Shown: piece by piece, positions 1-7,516 of the stretch
Numbering within the stretch: the first letter of the stretch is position 1
Layout of the letters: each line of letters opens with the position of its first letter
Source of the DNA: an uncultured Christensenella sp.
GTDB taxonomy: Bacteria > Bacillota > Clostridia > Christensenellales > UBA3700
DNA length: 64,000 bases
Reading direction: 5' to 3'
NCBI GenBank assembly: GCA_910583995.1
Contig: CAJTYW010000002.1
Span: 124,001-188,000 of the forward strand
Position numbers and translations under genes: made by a program
Notes under the pieces: model-generated
Seen by the model: only the letters and a program-made list of their open reading frames with translations
The model's database searches: none
Told to the model about the DNA's origin: nothing

Positions 1-1
1 A

Positions 2-142
2 AGTGGCGATATTTATAATAATGATTACAGCACAAATAACACAACGCAAAATGTGACAGTTACAATTCAAAATTATGCAACAGAAGTTGACACAGACTCT
101 CTGGTTAAAGAGATAAATATAAAATTAGCGGAGGCAATGTGA
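2..142 (+). CDS. phage tail tape measure protein, C-terminal end (partial)
   Basis: Only the last 46 codons are in the window; the frame is open from base 2 to the TGA at 140-142. The peptide has a low-complexity Asn/Thr stretch followed by VDTDSLVKEINIKLAEAM. A closing segment of this kind, with an amphipathic helix, is typical of tape-measure C-termini. The position directly before a distal tail gene fits the standard siphovirus order (tape measure, Dit, Tal). Its stop overlaps the GTG candidate start of the next gene (ATGTGA), which suggests translational coupling. The assignment rests mainly on gene order and tail-end character, since the body of the protein is missing. Confidence 0.5.
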   Translation, partial: SGDIYNNDYSTNNTTQNVTVTIQNYATEVDTDSLVKEINIKLAEAM

Positions 143-144
143 TT

Positions 145-996
145 ATGAGAAAATTTATTTTACACACATACAGTAAAACAAAATCTTTTGATTTAAACAG
201 CATTGCCTCTCTTGCCGCAGAACCCACGGGACTTGGCAACTCGTTTAATGTTGCATACAAGGATAGCGAACAAGGCAAACATCTTGTGAATGTTACACCA
301 AACTTTGAACCAATAACATTAAAAATTTACTTTAACGCAGACGGCACAAATGGTTATGCAAATTATAAAGGACTTATGCTATTTTTGGCAGAGTGTGGCA
401 CGGGCGTATTTTTGTTTGAGTATCAAGACGGCGTGACAGACAAGTATTGCGATGTAGTTTTAAAATCTGCAACAAAAACCGAAATTACCGAGGAAAGTAT
501 TTTTTGTGAAACATTTACCTTTGAAAGGCAATCACATTGGTATGAACGCATTGAGGACTCTTTTACCCTACGCAACACAACAGCGGACACAACACGTTTT
601 CCTCTTGGTTTTCCCTTCGGCTTTTATGGCAAATTATTTAAGAAAAAACACTTTATATCTAACCCGTTTTATAAGGCAGCCCCAATAACAATAACAATTG
701 AGGGGCAAATACGCGAGAATATCCGCATTTTTATAGCCACTCTTGACGATAAGATTGTTGCGGAAATCAAATTTACGACAAACAACCCCGAAGGTCGCAC
801 TATAATAATCGACCCAAACACAAAAAAAATCAATGTTGTTGAAAACGGTATAATATCAAATGGTTATGGTTTGACAGACAAAACGCAGCAATCTTTTTTG
901 TATCTGCCGCAAGGCGAATACTACATTAGTTCAGATATGGACGAATACGACGCGGGGCAAATTAAATTTGCAATCAAACGTTATTTGTACGATTAA
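145..996 (+). CDS. phage distal tail (Dit-like) protein
   Basis: A protein of about 283 residues resembling the siphovirus distal tail family (Sipho_tail type). The N-terminal half (roughly residues 1-130) is a beta-rich tail-hub domain, with an early ...LGNSFN... segment and FEYQDGVTDKYCDVVLKS. The C-terminal half is a beta-sandwich resembling a carbohydrate-binding fold. In phage particles, Dit hexamers connect the tail tube to the baseplate. I chose ATG 145, which lies 10 bases after GGAGG (130-134). GTG 139 is the alternative; it overlaps the upstream stop and lies only 4 bases from the Shine-Dalgarno. The gene sits between the tape measure and baseplate genes, which supports the call. 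Confidence 0.6.
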   Translation: MRKFILHTYSKTKSFDLNSIASLAAEPTGLGNSFNVAYKDSEQGKHLVNVTPNFEPITLKIYFNADGTNGYANYKGLMLFLAECGTGVFLFEYQDGVTDKYCDVVLKSATKTEITEESIFCETFTFERQSHWYERIEDSFTLRNTTADTTRFPLGFPFGFYGKLFKKKHFISNPFYKAAPITITIEGQIRENIRIFIATLDDKIVAEIKFTTNNPEGRTIIIDPNTKKINVVENGIISNGYGLTDKTQQSFLYLPQGEYYISSDMDEYDAGQIKFAIKRYLYD

Positions 997-1007
997 CGGA
1001 GGCTGTG

Positions 1008-2186
1008 ATGTATATTGCAATTTACGACGAAAATAAAAATCATATATCGAACATAGACTATGCGTCATACGACTTGACACAACGTGTATACGACCTTGAT
1101 ACTTTTACCGCTGTGGGCGTTTGTGCAGACGATACTAACGACGCCGCACTTGCGATACTAAACGACGATTATGGCAATTGCAACTATGCTTGCCTTGTTG
1201 ATAGTATAAAGGCAGAAGGCAGAAAAAGAACTGTCAAAGGTCTTGATTTTAAAACTCTTTGGGATACAGAGATACTACTCGATTTTACAGCAGACAATAG
1301 TTTTGACGGCAAATTATCCGCTTTATTTAATCGAGTAAAACAAGCGGTTTTTGCAACAAGCGACGCAATGGTAAATAAAATACCCGTCGATGTAATTATA
1401 CCGACCGATAACACGGACACGACAGATGTATACGGCTCATATCAAGGTCAATATATAATTACAAATGCTTACAAGTTTTTGAAATGTTATTTAAAATACT
1501 ACGAGTATAACATTGAATCAACTTACGATGTATCTATTGGAAAAATTTTGTTTTGTTTTGTAAAAAACACGGACATTATAGATGTTGGGTTGAATGATTT
1601 TATATACGAGTTGACAACAACATCGTCAGCGACAAATAAAACAGTTGCAACAATCAAATATGATACATCAACACCCGCTGTTGACGCGGAAGGCAATATT
1701 ATTTTTACCGATGTGCAAAAGATTGATAGTAATGGTAACCCCGTTTTTAACGAGGACGGCACACCCGCATACGAACCAAAACATCAAGCACGACCGTCCA
1801 CATTGGCGACGATACATTATTATCGAACACGCAACAATGAAATCATACAAGCCGACGCTACGGGTACAATTGACGGACGTATATATCCAGTAAAATCAAA
1901 ACTATACGAAAAGGAATATTTGTCGGACGCACAATTTGACGCCGTTTATGAACTTGCGAATAGTCGATATGTTGACAATATTATTATAGACAACAATGTG
2001 ACGATTGACCCGATAGACTTTGGAATATATTCACTTTACACAAAGGTGCGATTATATTACGAGGGGCGGCTTTACAAGATATTGCCAATAAGTGAGAAAA
2101 TAACGTCACTTAACGCAAGTGGCAAAAATGTAAAAATCAAACTCGGTTTTAAAAAAATCTTATTAACCGAGATAATAAAAAAATAG
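1008..2186 (+). CDS. phage baseplate / tail-associated protein (Gp37/Tal-like)
   Basis: A 392-residue protein in the slot after Dit, where siphoviruses encode the tail-associated hub protein. It starts MYIAIYDENKNHISNIDYASYDLTQRVYDL, a beta-rich start typical of hub proteins that give position-specific tail contact. The C-terminus includes a phrase (VDNIIIDNNVTIDPIDFG) seen in ReqiPepy6-Gp37-like proteins. No peptidase or lysozyme motif is visible, so a catalytic role is not claimed. ATG 1008 is preferred over GTG 1005 because it lies 5 bases from GGAGG (998-1002). It is 8 bases after the previous stop, in the same operon. Confidence 0.5.
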   Translation: MYIAIYDENKNHISNIDYASYDLTQRVYDLDTFTAVGVCADDTNDAALAILNDDYGNCNYACLVDSIKAEGRKRTVKGLDFKTLWDTEILLDFTADNSFDGKLSALFNRVKQAVFATSDAMVNKIPVDVIIPTDNTDTTDVYGSYQGQYIITNAYKFLKCYLKYYEYNIESTYDVSIGKILFCFVKNTDIIDVGLNDFIYELTTTSSATNKTVATIKYDTSTPAVDAEGNIIFTDVQKIDSNGNPVFNEDGTPAYEPKHQARPSTLATIHYYRTRNNEIIQADATGTIDGRIYPVKSKLYEKEYLSDAQFDAVYELANSRYVDNIIIDNNVTIDPIDFGIYSLYTKVRLYYEGRLYKILPISEKITSLNASGKNVKIKLGFKKILLTEIIKK

Positions 2187-2197
2187 GAGGCAAAACA

Positions 2198-3109
2198 TTG
2201 ATTAAACCCGTTACATATCAAGGCGTATACAATTTTAATTCAAATTTGTACGCTTTGGAAATCAAAAGTAGATTTATCGACCAAAACAACGCAAATGGTT
2301 ATTATACTAACTACGGTGCTGAACTTGAGGCGAAAGTGGTTGGAAATCAAATACAAATTGGAACTGGCGCATTTGTAGTACAAGGACGCATGAACGAAAT
2401 TGTATCTACCGAAACAGTTACGGTGCAGATAACAGACAACACAGTTGGTTATGTTGTAGCACGAATCGAAACATACCACCCCGCAGACGAAAACAACTGT
2501 ACGCTAAAAACATATATTGGCTCAGCATTAAACAATATTCCATTGCAACAAGACGATGTATATGCTGCCGAGGCAGAAAATGAAAACAGAGTGTATGAAT
2601 TGCCAATATATTCATTTGAAATAAAAAACGGCACAATTACAAATTTAACGCGACTTATACGTGCAGTTGACGATTATTCTCGAGTACAATTGCAAATCGA
2701 CGAGTTGAGGAAAACAACCAACGACGCACTTGAAAAGGCTACATCGGCAAAAGCAGAGGCACTAGAAATCGCAAACTCGGCAAGTGCAAAGTCCGACAAC
2801 GCAATATCTGTTGCTAGCAATGCAAAAAATATTGCGCTCGAATCGGAAACAAAAGCAGCCAACGCCGTTGCTGTATCTAATAATGCAGTTGCAACTGCGG
2901 ATAATGCGAAATTAATTGCGGAAAACACTGTTGATGTTGTGAATCAACAACACGAACAAATGACGGAAGAAATTAATGCTCTTGCAGAACAAATTGCAGA
3001 CAAACAAGGAACAACCGTTGTAAAAAATGGCGAATCACTTACAATATTTAACGCAGACGGATTGATTGATATAAGCGACGAAATAAGTATAAACGGTGGT
3101 AACGCATAG
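2198..3109 (+). CDS. phage tail fibre / baseplate upper protein with coiled coil
   Basis: 303 residues, starting at TTG 2198 with AGGAGG seven bases upstream; no ATG fits the Shine-Dalgarno. Residues 1-150 form a beta-rich attachment domain. Residues about 160-275 are a long Ala/Lys/Glu/Asn heptad coiled coil (repeating NA, SA, KA units such as ATSAKAEALEIANSASAK), typical of trimeric fibre stalks. The tail end (GTTVVKNGESLTIFNADG) returns to beta structure. It probably forms the shaft that joins the hub to the receptor-binding tip encoded next. Exact family not recognised. Confidence 0.55.
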   Translation: MIKPVTYQGVYNFNSNLYALEIKSRFIDQNNANGYYTNYGAELEAKVVGNQIQIGTGAFVVQGRMNEIVSTETVTVQITDNTVGYVVARIETYHPADENNCTLKTYIGSALNNIPLQQDDVYAAEAENENRVYELPIYSFEIKNGTITNLTRLIRAVDDYSRVQLQIDELRKTTNDALEKATSAKAEALEIANSASAKSDNAISVASNAKNIALESETKAANAVAVSNNAVATADNAKLIAENTVDVVNQQHEQMTEEINALAEQIADKQGTTVVKNGESLTIFNADGLIDISDEISINGGNA

Positions 3110-3117
3110 GAGGAATT

Positions 3118-4005
3118 ATGGTAAAAAGAAACATTGTAGGCAAAATACAAATGCGCAATGACACAGCAGATACGTGGGAAAGAAAAAACCCAGTACTTGA
3201 TGTTGGCGAGATAGGTTACGACATCACAAATAAACGAACAAAAATCGGCGACGGTAACACTCCGTGGAATGATTTGTTTTGGTTTTCAACAGAAACGACT
3301 CCAAATTTTGCCACAAACACGTGGAGCGTTATAGAAGAATATTCTAAGAAAGGCACAGCAGATAAAGTTTATAGCATTGGCGACGAGAAAACTATTGAAC
3401 TGACTACTGGCGAACAAGTTACACTTGTAATTCTTGGCTTTAATCACGACTACAAAGCCACAGGGGGCACAGCGGGTATTACTATTGGAATGAAAGGCTT
3501 ATTAAATGATAAATATAAGTGGTTGACTGTAGACGATAATTCTTGTAGTTGGAAAGATAGTTACATACGTACAAATACAATGAAAAAATTATTTTCGTTG
3601 CTGCCAAATGACCTACAAGAAGTTATAAAAGCAGTGTTAAAAAAAACAAATATTCATAACGATTCTATTGAAATTGTTACAACAGAGGATAAATTGTGGT
3701 TATTATCAATTGCGGAAATTTATTCTCATAAAGCAATAGAAAACTCTCTTTGGAATGAAATAAGAGAAAACTGTAAAATATATAATGACGAAGGAGAACA
3801 GTACGAATATTGGAAAAATAAAATTCACGACCAAGACCCTCATAATGGGAGCATTGAACTTGAAAAATCAAATATAGACTGGTGGACTCGTACGCCGTTT
3901 GCGACAATCACATCTAATGGTATTTGGTATGTCAATCACGTGGGAATGATTAACTCTTCTTATAAAATACCTTATTACGGAGTATCTTTCTGTTTTTGTA
4001 TTTAA
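3118..4005 (+). CDS. phage fibre-tip protein: tropism-determinant-like N-terminus plus DUF6273 / C-type-lectin-like domain
   Basis: 295 residues. The N-terminus (about 1-60: MVKRNIVGKIQMRNDTAD, GEIGYDITNKRTKIGDG, PWNDL) is the short bead found at the start of many phage fibre proteins (Mtd-N/hyaluronidase-N type). From about residue 75 the protein resembles DUF6273 domains: IGDEKTIEL, VTLVILGFNHDYK, SCSWKDSYIR, then WWTRTPFA and a final YYGVSFCFCI. This is the pattern of a C-type-lectin or formylglycine-like fold, as used in variable receptor-binding proteins. It lies directly after the coiled-coil fibre, so it is likely the host-binding tip. No reverse transcriptase or template repeat is present in the window, so diversification is not claimed. 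Confidence 0.5.
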   Translation: MVKRNIVGKIQMRNDTADTWERKNPVLDVGEIGYDITNKRTKIGDGNTPWNDLFWFSTETTPNFATNTWSVIEEYSKKGTADKVYSIGDEKTIELTTGEQVTLVILGFNHDYKATGGTAGITIGMKGLLNDKYKWLTVDDNSCSWKDSYIRTNTMKKLFSLLPNDLQEVIKAVLKKTNIHNDSIEIVTTEDKLWLLSIAEIYSHKAIENSLWNEIRENCKIYNDEGEQYEYWKNKIHDQDPHNGSIELEKSNIDWWTRTPFATITSNGIWYVNHVGMINSSYKIPYYGVSFCFCI

Positions 4006-4063
4006 TATTCAATCATAAAAACATACCAATGCGAGTGTAAAATAAACAAACATGGAGGTAAAT

Positions 4064-4387
4064 ATGATTTACAATTTAAAACCAACCCCTACAAAACACG
4101 CAAGCGACATCGTTATCGCAACTGCACTTAATGGCGTAATTTATAGCGAAAACTCACGCTTGCATATCAAAACAAATATGCGACATCTTGTCTATAAATT
4201 TGACGGCACACCTAAAGGTTGGTATGCTAGGAATTTAAAAACAAGCGATGATATTTATCTTGGAGATGTATCGCCAACAATAGAACTTGAAAATTTACAA
4301 ATCAAAAACACTATTGTATGGAACTCATTATATCAAGCAGAGCAACAAGAGAATGACGAAATACGACAAAGGGACAAAAACAATTAG
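4064..4387 (+). CDS. small phage structural-region protein, unknown function
   Basis: 107 residues, not recognised. ATG 4064 is chosen because GGAGG (4054-4058) lies 5 bases upstream; the longer frame from ATG 4052 would place the Shine-Dalgarno inside the coding sequence. The protein is mixed alpha/beta with a central FDGTPKGWYARNLKTSDD and a charged, glutamine-rich helical end (YQAEQQENDEIRQRDKNN). No signal peptide or membrane segment. It follows the fibre-tip gene in the same strand and spacing, so it may be a fibre accessory protein or chaperone; that is inference. Confidence 0.4.
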   Translation: MIYNLKPTPTKHASDIVIATALNGVIYSENSRLHIKTNMRHLVYKFDGTPKGWYARNLKTSDDIYLGDVSPTIELENLQIKNTIVWNSLYQAEQQENDEIRQRDKNN

Positions 4388-4436
4388 CGCATAAAAACAA
4401 AACGTAGCGAAAGCAATCTTTTTATGGAGGTTAACT

Positions 4437-5069
4437 ATGAATTTAACAAGCGAATTGCAACAAATTATAAGTGATAGTATATCAACAAACGAAATATCAA
4501 ACACGCAAGCAAATTCACAAACACAAGACGCGACGCAAAATTACGCAACAGCACGTGCGGTTGCCGAGGTCAAGGCAACAAGTGAAATTGTTACTGACCC
4601 GACAAAAGCACTGCAAACAAAACTTAATATGCGCGTTGCTGAATACATCGACGAGTCGGAAACTGTTGCTAAAAAGATTGACGAAACCGCAGACAAACTT
4701 GTTGATAAAGGTTTAAAAGCACAAGAAAATAAGGCTGACGCACAAATTACATTGTCCGAAGACGAAAAAATCGAGGCAGACTTTAAGAAAAATGGCAGCG
4801 AATATTTATATCACGGAATTGACCACAAAATCGATAAAAAATGGAAACGTAATCTTTTATTGATTATAAATGACTTTTGGTTTGTTGTGTGGGCAATAAT
4901 AAGTTGTTTTACAACAGTGCCAGTCAGCACATTTTTAAGCAGAATCAAGGCTTTAAAAGGCGTTGTAAAAGGCTGTGCAATAGTTGTTGGCATTTTACTT
5001 TTATTGGTAATACTTGGCGCTGTTACATACTTGATTTTGCGACTTTGTGGTATCAATATTTTTGGTTAA
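4437..5069 (+). CDS. phage-encoded membrane protein with helical N-terminus and two C-terminal membrane segments
   Basis: 210 residues. The first ~135 are hydrophilic, Asn/Gln/Thr/Ala/Lys-rich and helical. Residues about 138-160 (NLLLIINDFWFVVWAIISCF) and 175-205 (GCAIVVGILLLLVILGAV) are two clear membrane helices. A GGAGG site lies just upstream. The position after the tail genes is where holins are expected, but the long soluble N-terminus is unlike a classical holin. It could be a membrane-anchored lysis or superinfection-exclusion protein. No enzymatic motif is visible. Confidence 0.4.
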   Translation: MNLTSELQQIISDSISTNEISNTQANSQTQDATQNYATARAVAEVKATSEIVTDPTKALQTKLNMRVAEYIDESETVAKKIDETADKLVDKGLKAQENKADAQITLSEDEKIEADFKKNGSEYLYHGIDHKIDKKWKRNLLLIINDFWFVVWAIISCFTTVPVSTFLSRIKALKGVVKGCAIVVGILLLLVILGAVTYLILRLCGINIFG

Positions 5070-5146
5070 AAGCGTTTTCACGCATTTGACATACAGACTG
5101 TTGGGAAACAGACAAAAATAACAAACTAATACAAGGAGGTAAAGCA

Positions 5147-5458
5147 ATGGAAAACGAAAACAGAATTGAAATTTTGTCCGACGAAAACGGCTTAATTGAA
5201 TTTGACGATATAACTGTTGTACACGATACAGTAAGCCGTACAGATGTCGCAGCAGTTGAGCAAGAAATTGCAAAACTTGAAAATGACAAAATAGTCATTG
5301 ACAATCGTGTTGTCGAACTTAAAGCAAAAGTGCTGTACGCTAAAAAAGTAATTGCTATTGCTGACGCAAAGCGTATGCAAGAAACAAAAACAGCGACTGC
5401 ATGCAATGACGTGTCCGAAAGTGCTACAAGTATACTTGCAGACGCAATTATTGAGTAA
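5147..5458 (+). CDS. small acidic coiled-coil phage protein, unknown function
   Basis: 103 residues with a strong AAGGAGGT site. Residues about 35-75 (VEQEIAKLENDKIVIDNR, then VVELKAKVLYAKKVIA) form a heptad coiled coil, flanked by an acidic N-terminus. No membrane segment. It ends 9 bases before the next start and is probably co-expressed with the two membrane proteins on either side. Proteins of this type are common in phage tail-to-lysis regions; function unknown. Confidence 0.4.
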   Translation: MENENRIEILSDENGLIEFDDITVVHDTVSRTDVAAVEQEIAKLENDKIVIDNRVVELKAKVLYAKKVIAIADAKRMQETKTATACNDVSESATSILADAIIE

Positions 5459-5467
5459 GGAGGAGCA

Positions 5468-6349
5468 ATGGAAAACACGGAAACACAAGTTATTGAATGG
5501 GCAATAAAAAAAATAAAGTCCTACGATAACGAAAAAAAGATGTATAACATATCGGCAATTATTTTATCAATACTAGATGTAGTTTGCGGAATCATTGCAC
5601 TATTTTATACTACAATGATTGCAACGTCAATAGTTGCGTCCATTGTATGCGGCACAATATGGGGCGGACGGTTTGTGCAATTAATTAAAGCCGAGCGTCT
5701 TGTAAAGGCTTTGAAAGTAATGTCAACCGCCAGTATCGCATACATAACCGCCCGAAAAAAAAGGAGCGATTTTATGAAGAAATTTTTTGACAATATCAAA
5801 AACAACCCAATGACAATAATATTTGCTATTATTGGCGGTGTTGTAATGGGGTTTGCAGCATATAAACTTGCTCAACTTTATATTGTTACAGTGCCAAACT
5901 GGGGGCATATTCTACTAGCAATTGCAGCAGCGATAGTGACAGTTATTTTGATTGTTTTGCTCGGTTGGGACAGTTTAAAATCTGCAATATTGCGCAGTGC
6001 GAAAAAAGTGTTAAGCCATGACGGATACAATACTCTAGTTGAAACAGTAAATACTTTAAAAACAAGCGAGGCTGAGCAAGCCGCTATTGCAGCAGCAAAC
6101 GCAGCGCGAAACAAAGAGATTGAACAAGCAAAGTACATTATTGCCGAACGCGAAAAGCAAAACGCTGAATATAAAAAAGCGATTGAGTTACTTGCAAATA
6201 TGAATACTGAATCTAGCAACAATGTACAGCAATGTTTTGTAACGCCATTGCAAGGCGAACTACCCGACAAGACAGCAGATGTAGCAGATGTAGCACATGA
6301 AAAAGTCATTGAACCTCAAGAGAAAAGTATCTTGTCGGATATATTATAA
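5468..6349 (+). CDS. phage membrane protein with possible internal second start
   Basis: 293 residues with several membrane helices: about 24-70 (SAIILSILDVVCGIIALFY, then IVASIVCGTIWGG), 115-133 (TIIFAIIGGVVMGFAAY) and 145-165 (HILLAIAAAIVTVILIVLLG). A helical, charged C-terminus rich in Ala/Glu/Lys follows (about 205-245). An in-frame ATG at 5774 has AAAGGAG ten bases upstream and would give a 191-residue product (MKKFFDNIKNNPM...) keeping two of the membrane helices and the C-terminal helix. This is the last gene before a strong terminator. It may be a holin-like protein; no endolysin is visible near it. Confidence 0.4.
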   Translation: MENTETQVIEWAIKKIKSYDNEKKMYNISAIILSILDVVCGIIALFYTTMIATSIVASIVCGTIWGGRFVQLIKAERLVKALKVMSTASIAYITARKKRSDFMKKFFDNIKNNPMTIIFAIIGGVVMGFAAYKLAQLYIVTVPNWGHILLAIAAAIVTVILIVLLGWDSLKSAILRSAKKVLSHDGYNTLVETVNTLKTSEAEQAAIAAANAARNKEIEQAKYIIAEREKQNAEYKKAIELLANMNTESSNNVQQCFVTPLQGELPDKTADVADVAHEKVIEPQEKSILSDIL

Positions 6350-6355
6350 AAACAA

Positions 6356-6390
6356 AATACCTACAATCAAAAGTTGTAGGTATTTTTTTA
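6356..6390 (+). terminator. rho-independent terminator of the tail/membrane operon
   Basis: Arms ATACCTACAA and TTGTAGGTAT pair perfectly (10 bp, plus an A-T extension) around a 7-base loop and are followed by six T. It lies just after the stop at 6349 and separates the late operon from the small-gene cassette. Confidence 0.85.
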
Positions 6391-6420
6391 TAAAAAAATA
6401 AAATATTTATTGAAAAATAC

Positions 6421-6449
6421 TTGACATATCACGTTAAACGTGATATAAT
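6421..6449 (+). promoter_or_regulatory. consensus promoter overlapped by a perfect operator palindrome
   Basis: TTGACA (6421-6426), a 17-base spacer and TATAAT (6444-6449) form an exact sigma-A consensus. The spacer is filled by a perfect inverted repeat: left arm ATATCACGTT (6426-6435), one central A, right arm AACGTGATAT (6437-6446). It touches both promoter boxes. A dimeric repressor bound here would block RNA polymerase completely. The RHH protein at 7323-7511, the last gene of the same cassette, is the obvious candidate (inference). A small hairpin (6457-6476, arms CAAGGT and ACCTTG) follows in the leader. Confidence 0.8.
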
Positions 6450-6498
6450 ATAAGTACAAGGTAGGAAAGAACCTTGAATAAAAAAAGGAGGTTAAAAT

Positions 6499-6636
6499 AT
6501 GAAGGAAATAGAAAAAGCCTTGCAAGATTTGGCGGACGCGGTTAAAAATAATGACACAGTAGAAAAAGTCCAAGTTGCAATAACCATAAAAAAGCCAAAA
6601 TCAAACAAGGCAAGCACAAAAACCGATAATAAATAA
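6499..6636 (+). CDS. 45-residue phage microprotein, unknown function
   Basis: ATG 6499 lies 7 bases after AGGAGG in the first transcript position behind the palindromic promoter. The peptide begins MKEIEKALQDLADAVKNN, an amphipathic helix, continues with a short beta-like VEKVQVAITIKKP and ends in a basic, Ser/Thr/Lys-rich tail. No membrane segment. The strong promoter and ribosome site argue that it is really translated. It heads a cassette with the genes at 6741, 7143 and 7323. Small size and position are typical of phage-encoded inhibitors, but no family was recognised. Confidence 0.55.
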   Translation: MKEIEKALQDLADAVKNNDTVEKVQVAITIKKPKSNKASTKTDNK

Positions 6637-6674
6637 TCGGTAAAAGGCAAAGGGTGCGGACGCAACCGCCCCTT
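6622..6674 (+). other. two tandem RNA hairpins between small prophage genes
   Basis: Hairpin one has arms ACCGAT (6622-6627) and ATCGGT (6636-6641) and overlaps the stop codon of the preceding microprotein. Hairpin two has arms AAGGG/GCGG (6650-6659, one bulged T) and CCGC/CCCTT (6666-6674). Neither is followed by a T-run, so simple termination is unlikely. RNA processing, stabilisation of the upstream message or attenuation are more plausible. Confidence 0.5.
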
Positions 6675-6703
6675 GTAAGTCCTATTATATCATAACAAAA
6701 ACG

Positions 6704-6716
6704 GGGTTGTCAACCC
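6704..6716. promoter_or_regulatory. 13-bp palindrome upstream of the 117-residue phage gene
   Basis: GGGTTGTCAACCC is a perfect inverted repeat with one central base, 24 bases before the start at 6741. It may be a second operator or a small RNA hairpin in the leader. I found no convincing -35/-10 pair next to it. Confidence 0.35.
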
Positions 6717-6740
6717 ATATTAAAAAATAGGAGAATAATA

Positions 6741-7094
6741 ATGAAAATTTCAAAAACACAAGCAGAAATTTTAGAAAAGGCAAAAAACACAATCGAGGTA
6801 TTGAGAAAATACAAAAATTTTACAGATTTTTTTGACAATTCACGTAACGAACAAATAACATTTCCTACAGCAGCGAGTTACAATGGTGCGTGGAATAGTT
6901 CGGAATTGTGGCGCACAAAAGACCCAAAGCATTGGGCTGAAATGGAAAAAGAATATATTGACGCTGTAAACGAGCAAATTATTATAGTTGCGGCAAAAAC
7001 AGAAAGTGTACGTGCGTTAGAGCGTGCGGGGTTGATTAAAATAATAGAAGAGGCAAAATGTAATGGCGGATACGAAACAATTAAAATTTTATAA
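6741..7094 (+). CDS. phage protein of unknown function (117 residues)
   Basis: ATG follows AGGAG by 8 bases. The protein is soluble and mostly helical: N-terminal MKISKTQAEILEKAKNTIEV, a middle part with aromatic residues (FTDFF, WNSSELWRTKDPKHW) and a C-terminal ALERAGLIKIIEEAK that resembles the recognition helix and wing of a winged-helix module. Such a fold would suggest DNA binding, but similarity is weak. It lies in the small-gene cassette and carries no signal peptide or membrane helix. Confidence 0.45.
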   Translation: MKISKTQAEILEKAKNTIEVLRKYKNFTDFFDNSRNEQITFPTAASYNGAWNSSELWRTKDPKHWAEMEKEYIDAVNEQIIIVAAKTESVRALERAGLIKIIEEAKCNGGYETIKIL

Positions 7095-7142
7095 AGCGGG
7101 ACGGTTACCCGCATGCAGAAAAAAATAAAACGGAGGTATTGT

Positions 7143-7310
7143 ATGAATATTGAAAAAGACGGTAAAATTTACGACGTAAAAGAAAATCAAACATCTTGGA
7201 CGATAACGCTTGCCGATAGCAAAGTTGTTGTGAGTGCAAAGATAACAAAGGCAGATTGCCCTACTTTTGAATCGTTGAAAGATTTTATAACTGAAAACGA
7301 CACATTTTGA
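7143..7310 (+). CDS. 55-residue phage protein, unknown function
   Basis: ATG 7143 is chosen because GGAGG (7132-7136) is 6 bases upstream; the longer frame from 7113 has no ribosome site. The protein is small, beta-rich and acidic: MNIEKDGKIYDVKENQTSW, then TITLADSKVVVSAKIT, then a short acidic helix. It ends 12 bases before the RHH gene and is co-transcribed with it. No family recognised. Confidence 0.5.
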   Translation: MNIEKDGKIYDVKENQTSWTITLADSKVVVSAKITKADCPTFESLKDFITENDTF

Positions 7311-7322
7311 CGGAGGTGTAAA

Positions 7323-7511
7323 ATGGCACGTAGCGAAACACAAAAGGCAGCAGACAAACGCTATCGCGAAAAAACAAAAGATACCTACAAACATTTTGTT
7401 GTAAATTTGAAACGTGAGGACTGCGACCGTATTGAGTCTGCAATAAAAAATTCGGGAATGAACAAAGCAGAGTTTTTGCGTTGGGCGGTAGAACAATTAA
7501 ATAAACAATAA
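7323..7511 (+). CDS. ribbon-helix-helix DNA-binding protein (Arc-like)
   Basis: 62 residues. A basic N-terminal arm (MARSETQKAADKRYREKT) precedes a single strand and two helices (HFVVNLKREDCDRIESAI, then MNKAEFLRWAVEQL), the layout of a dimeric ribbon-helix-helix repressor. GGAGG lies 7 bases upstream. It is the last gene of the cassette, directly before a terminator. A repressor at the end of a small-gene operon headed by a palindromic promoter suggests autoregulation at 6426-6446 (inference). Confidence 0.7.
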   Translation: MARSETQKAADKRYREKTKDTYKHFVVNLKREDCDRIESAIKNSGMNKAEFLRWAVEQLNKQ

Positions 7512-7516
7512 ACAAA

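Noticed and set aside
3118..4005. Diversity-generating retroelement target
   Set aside because: The lectin-like C-terminus suggested it, but there is no reverse transcriptase, accessory gene or adenine-variant template repeat in the window.
5878..6309. Long minus-strand frames opposite prophage membrane genes (for example 5053-5478 and 5878-6309)
   Set aside because: They mirror Ala/Lys-rich helices on the coding strand, lack ribosome sites and run against the operon.
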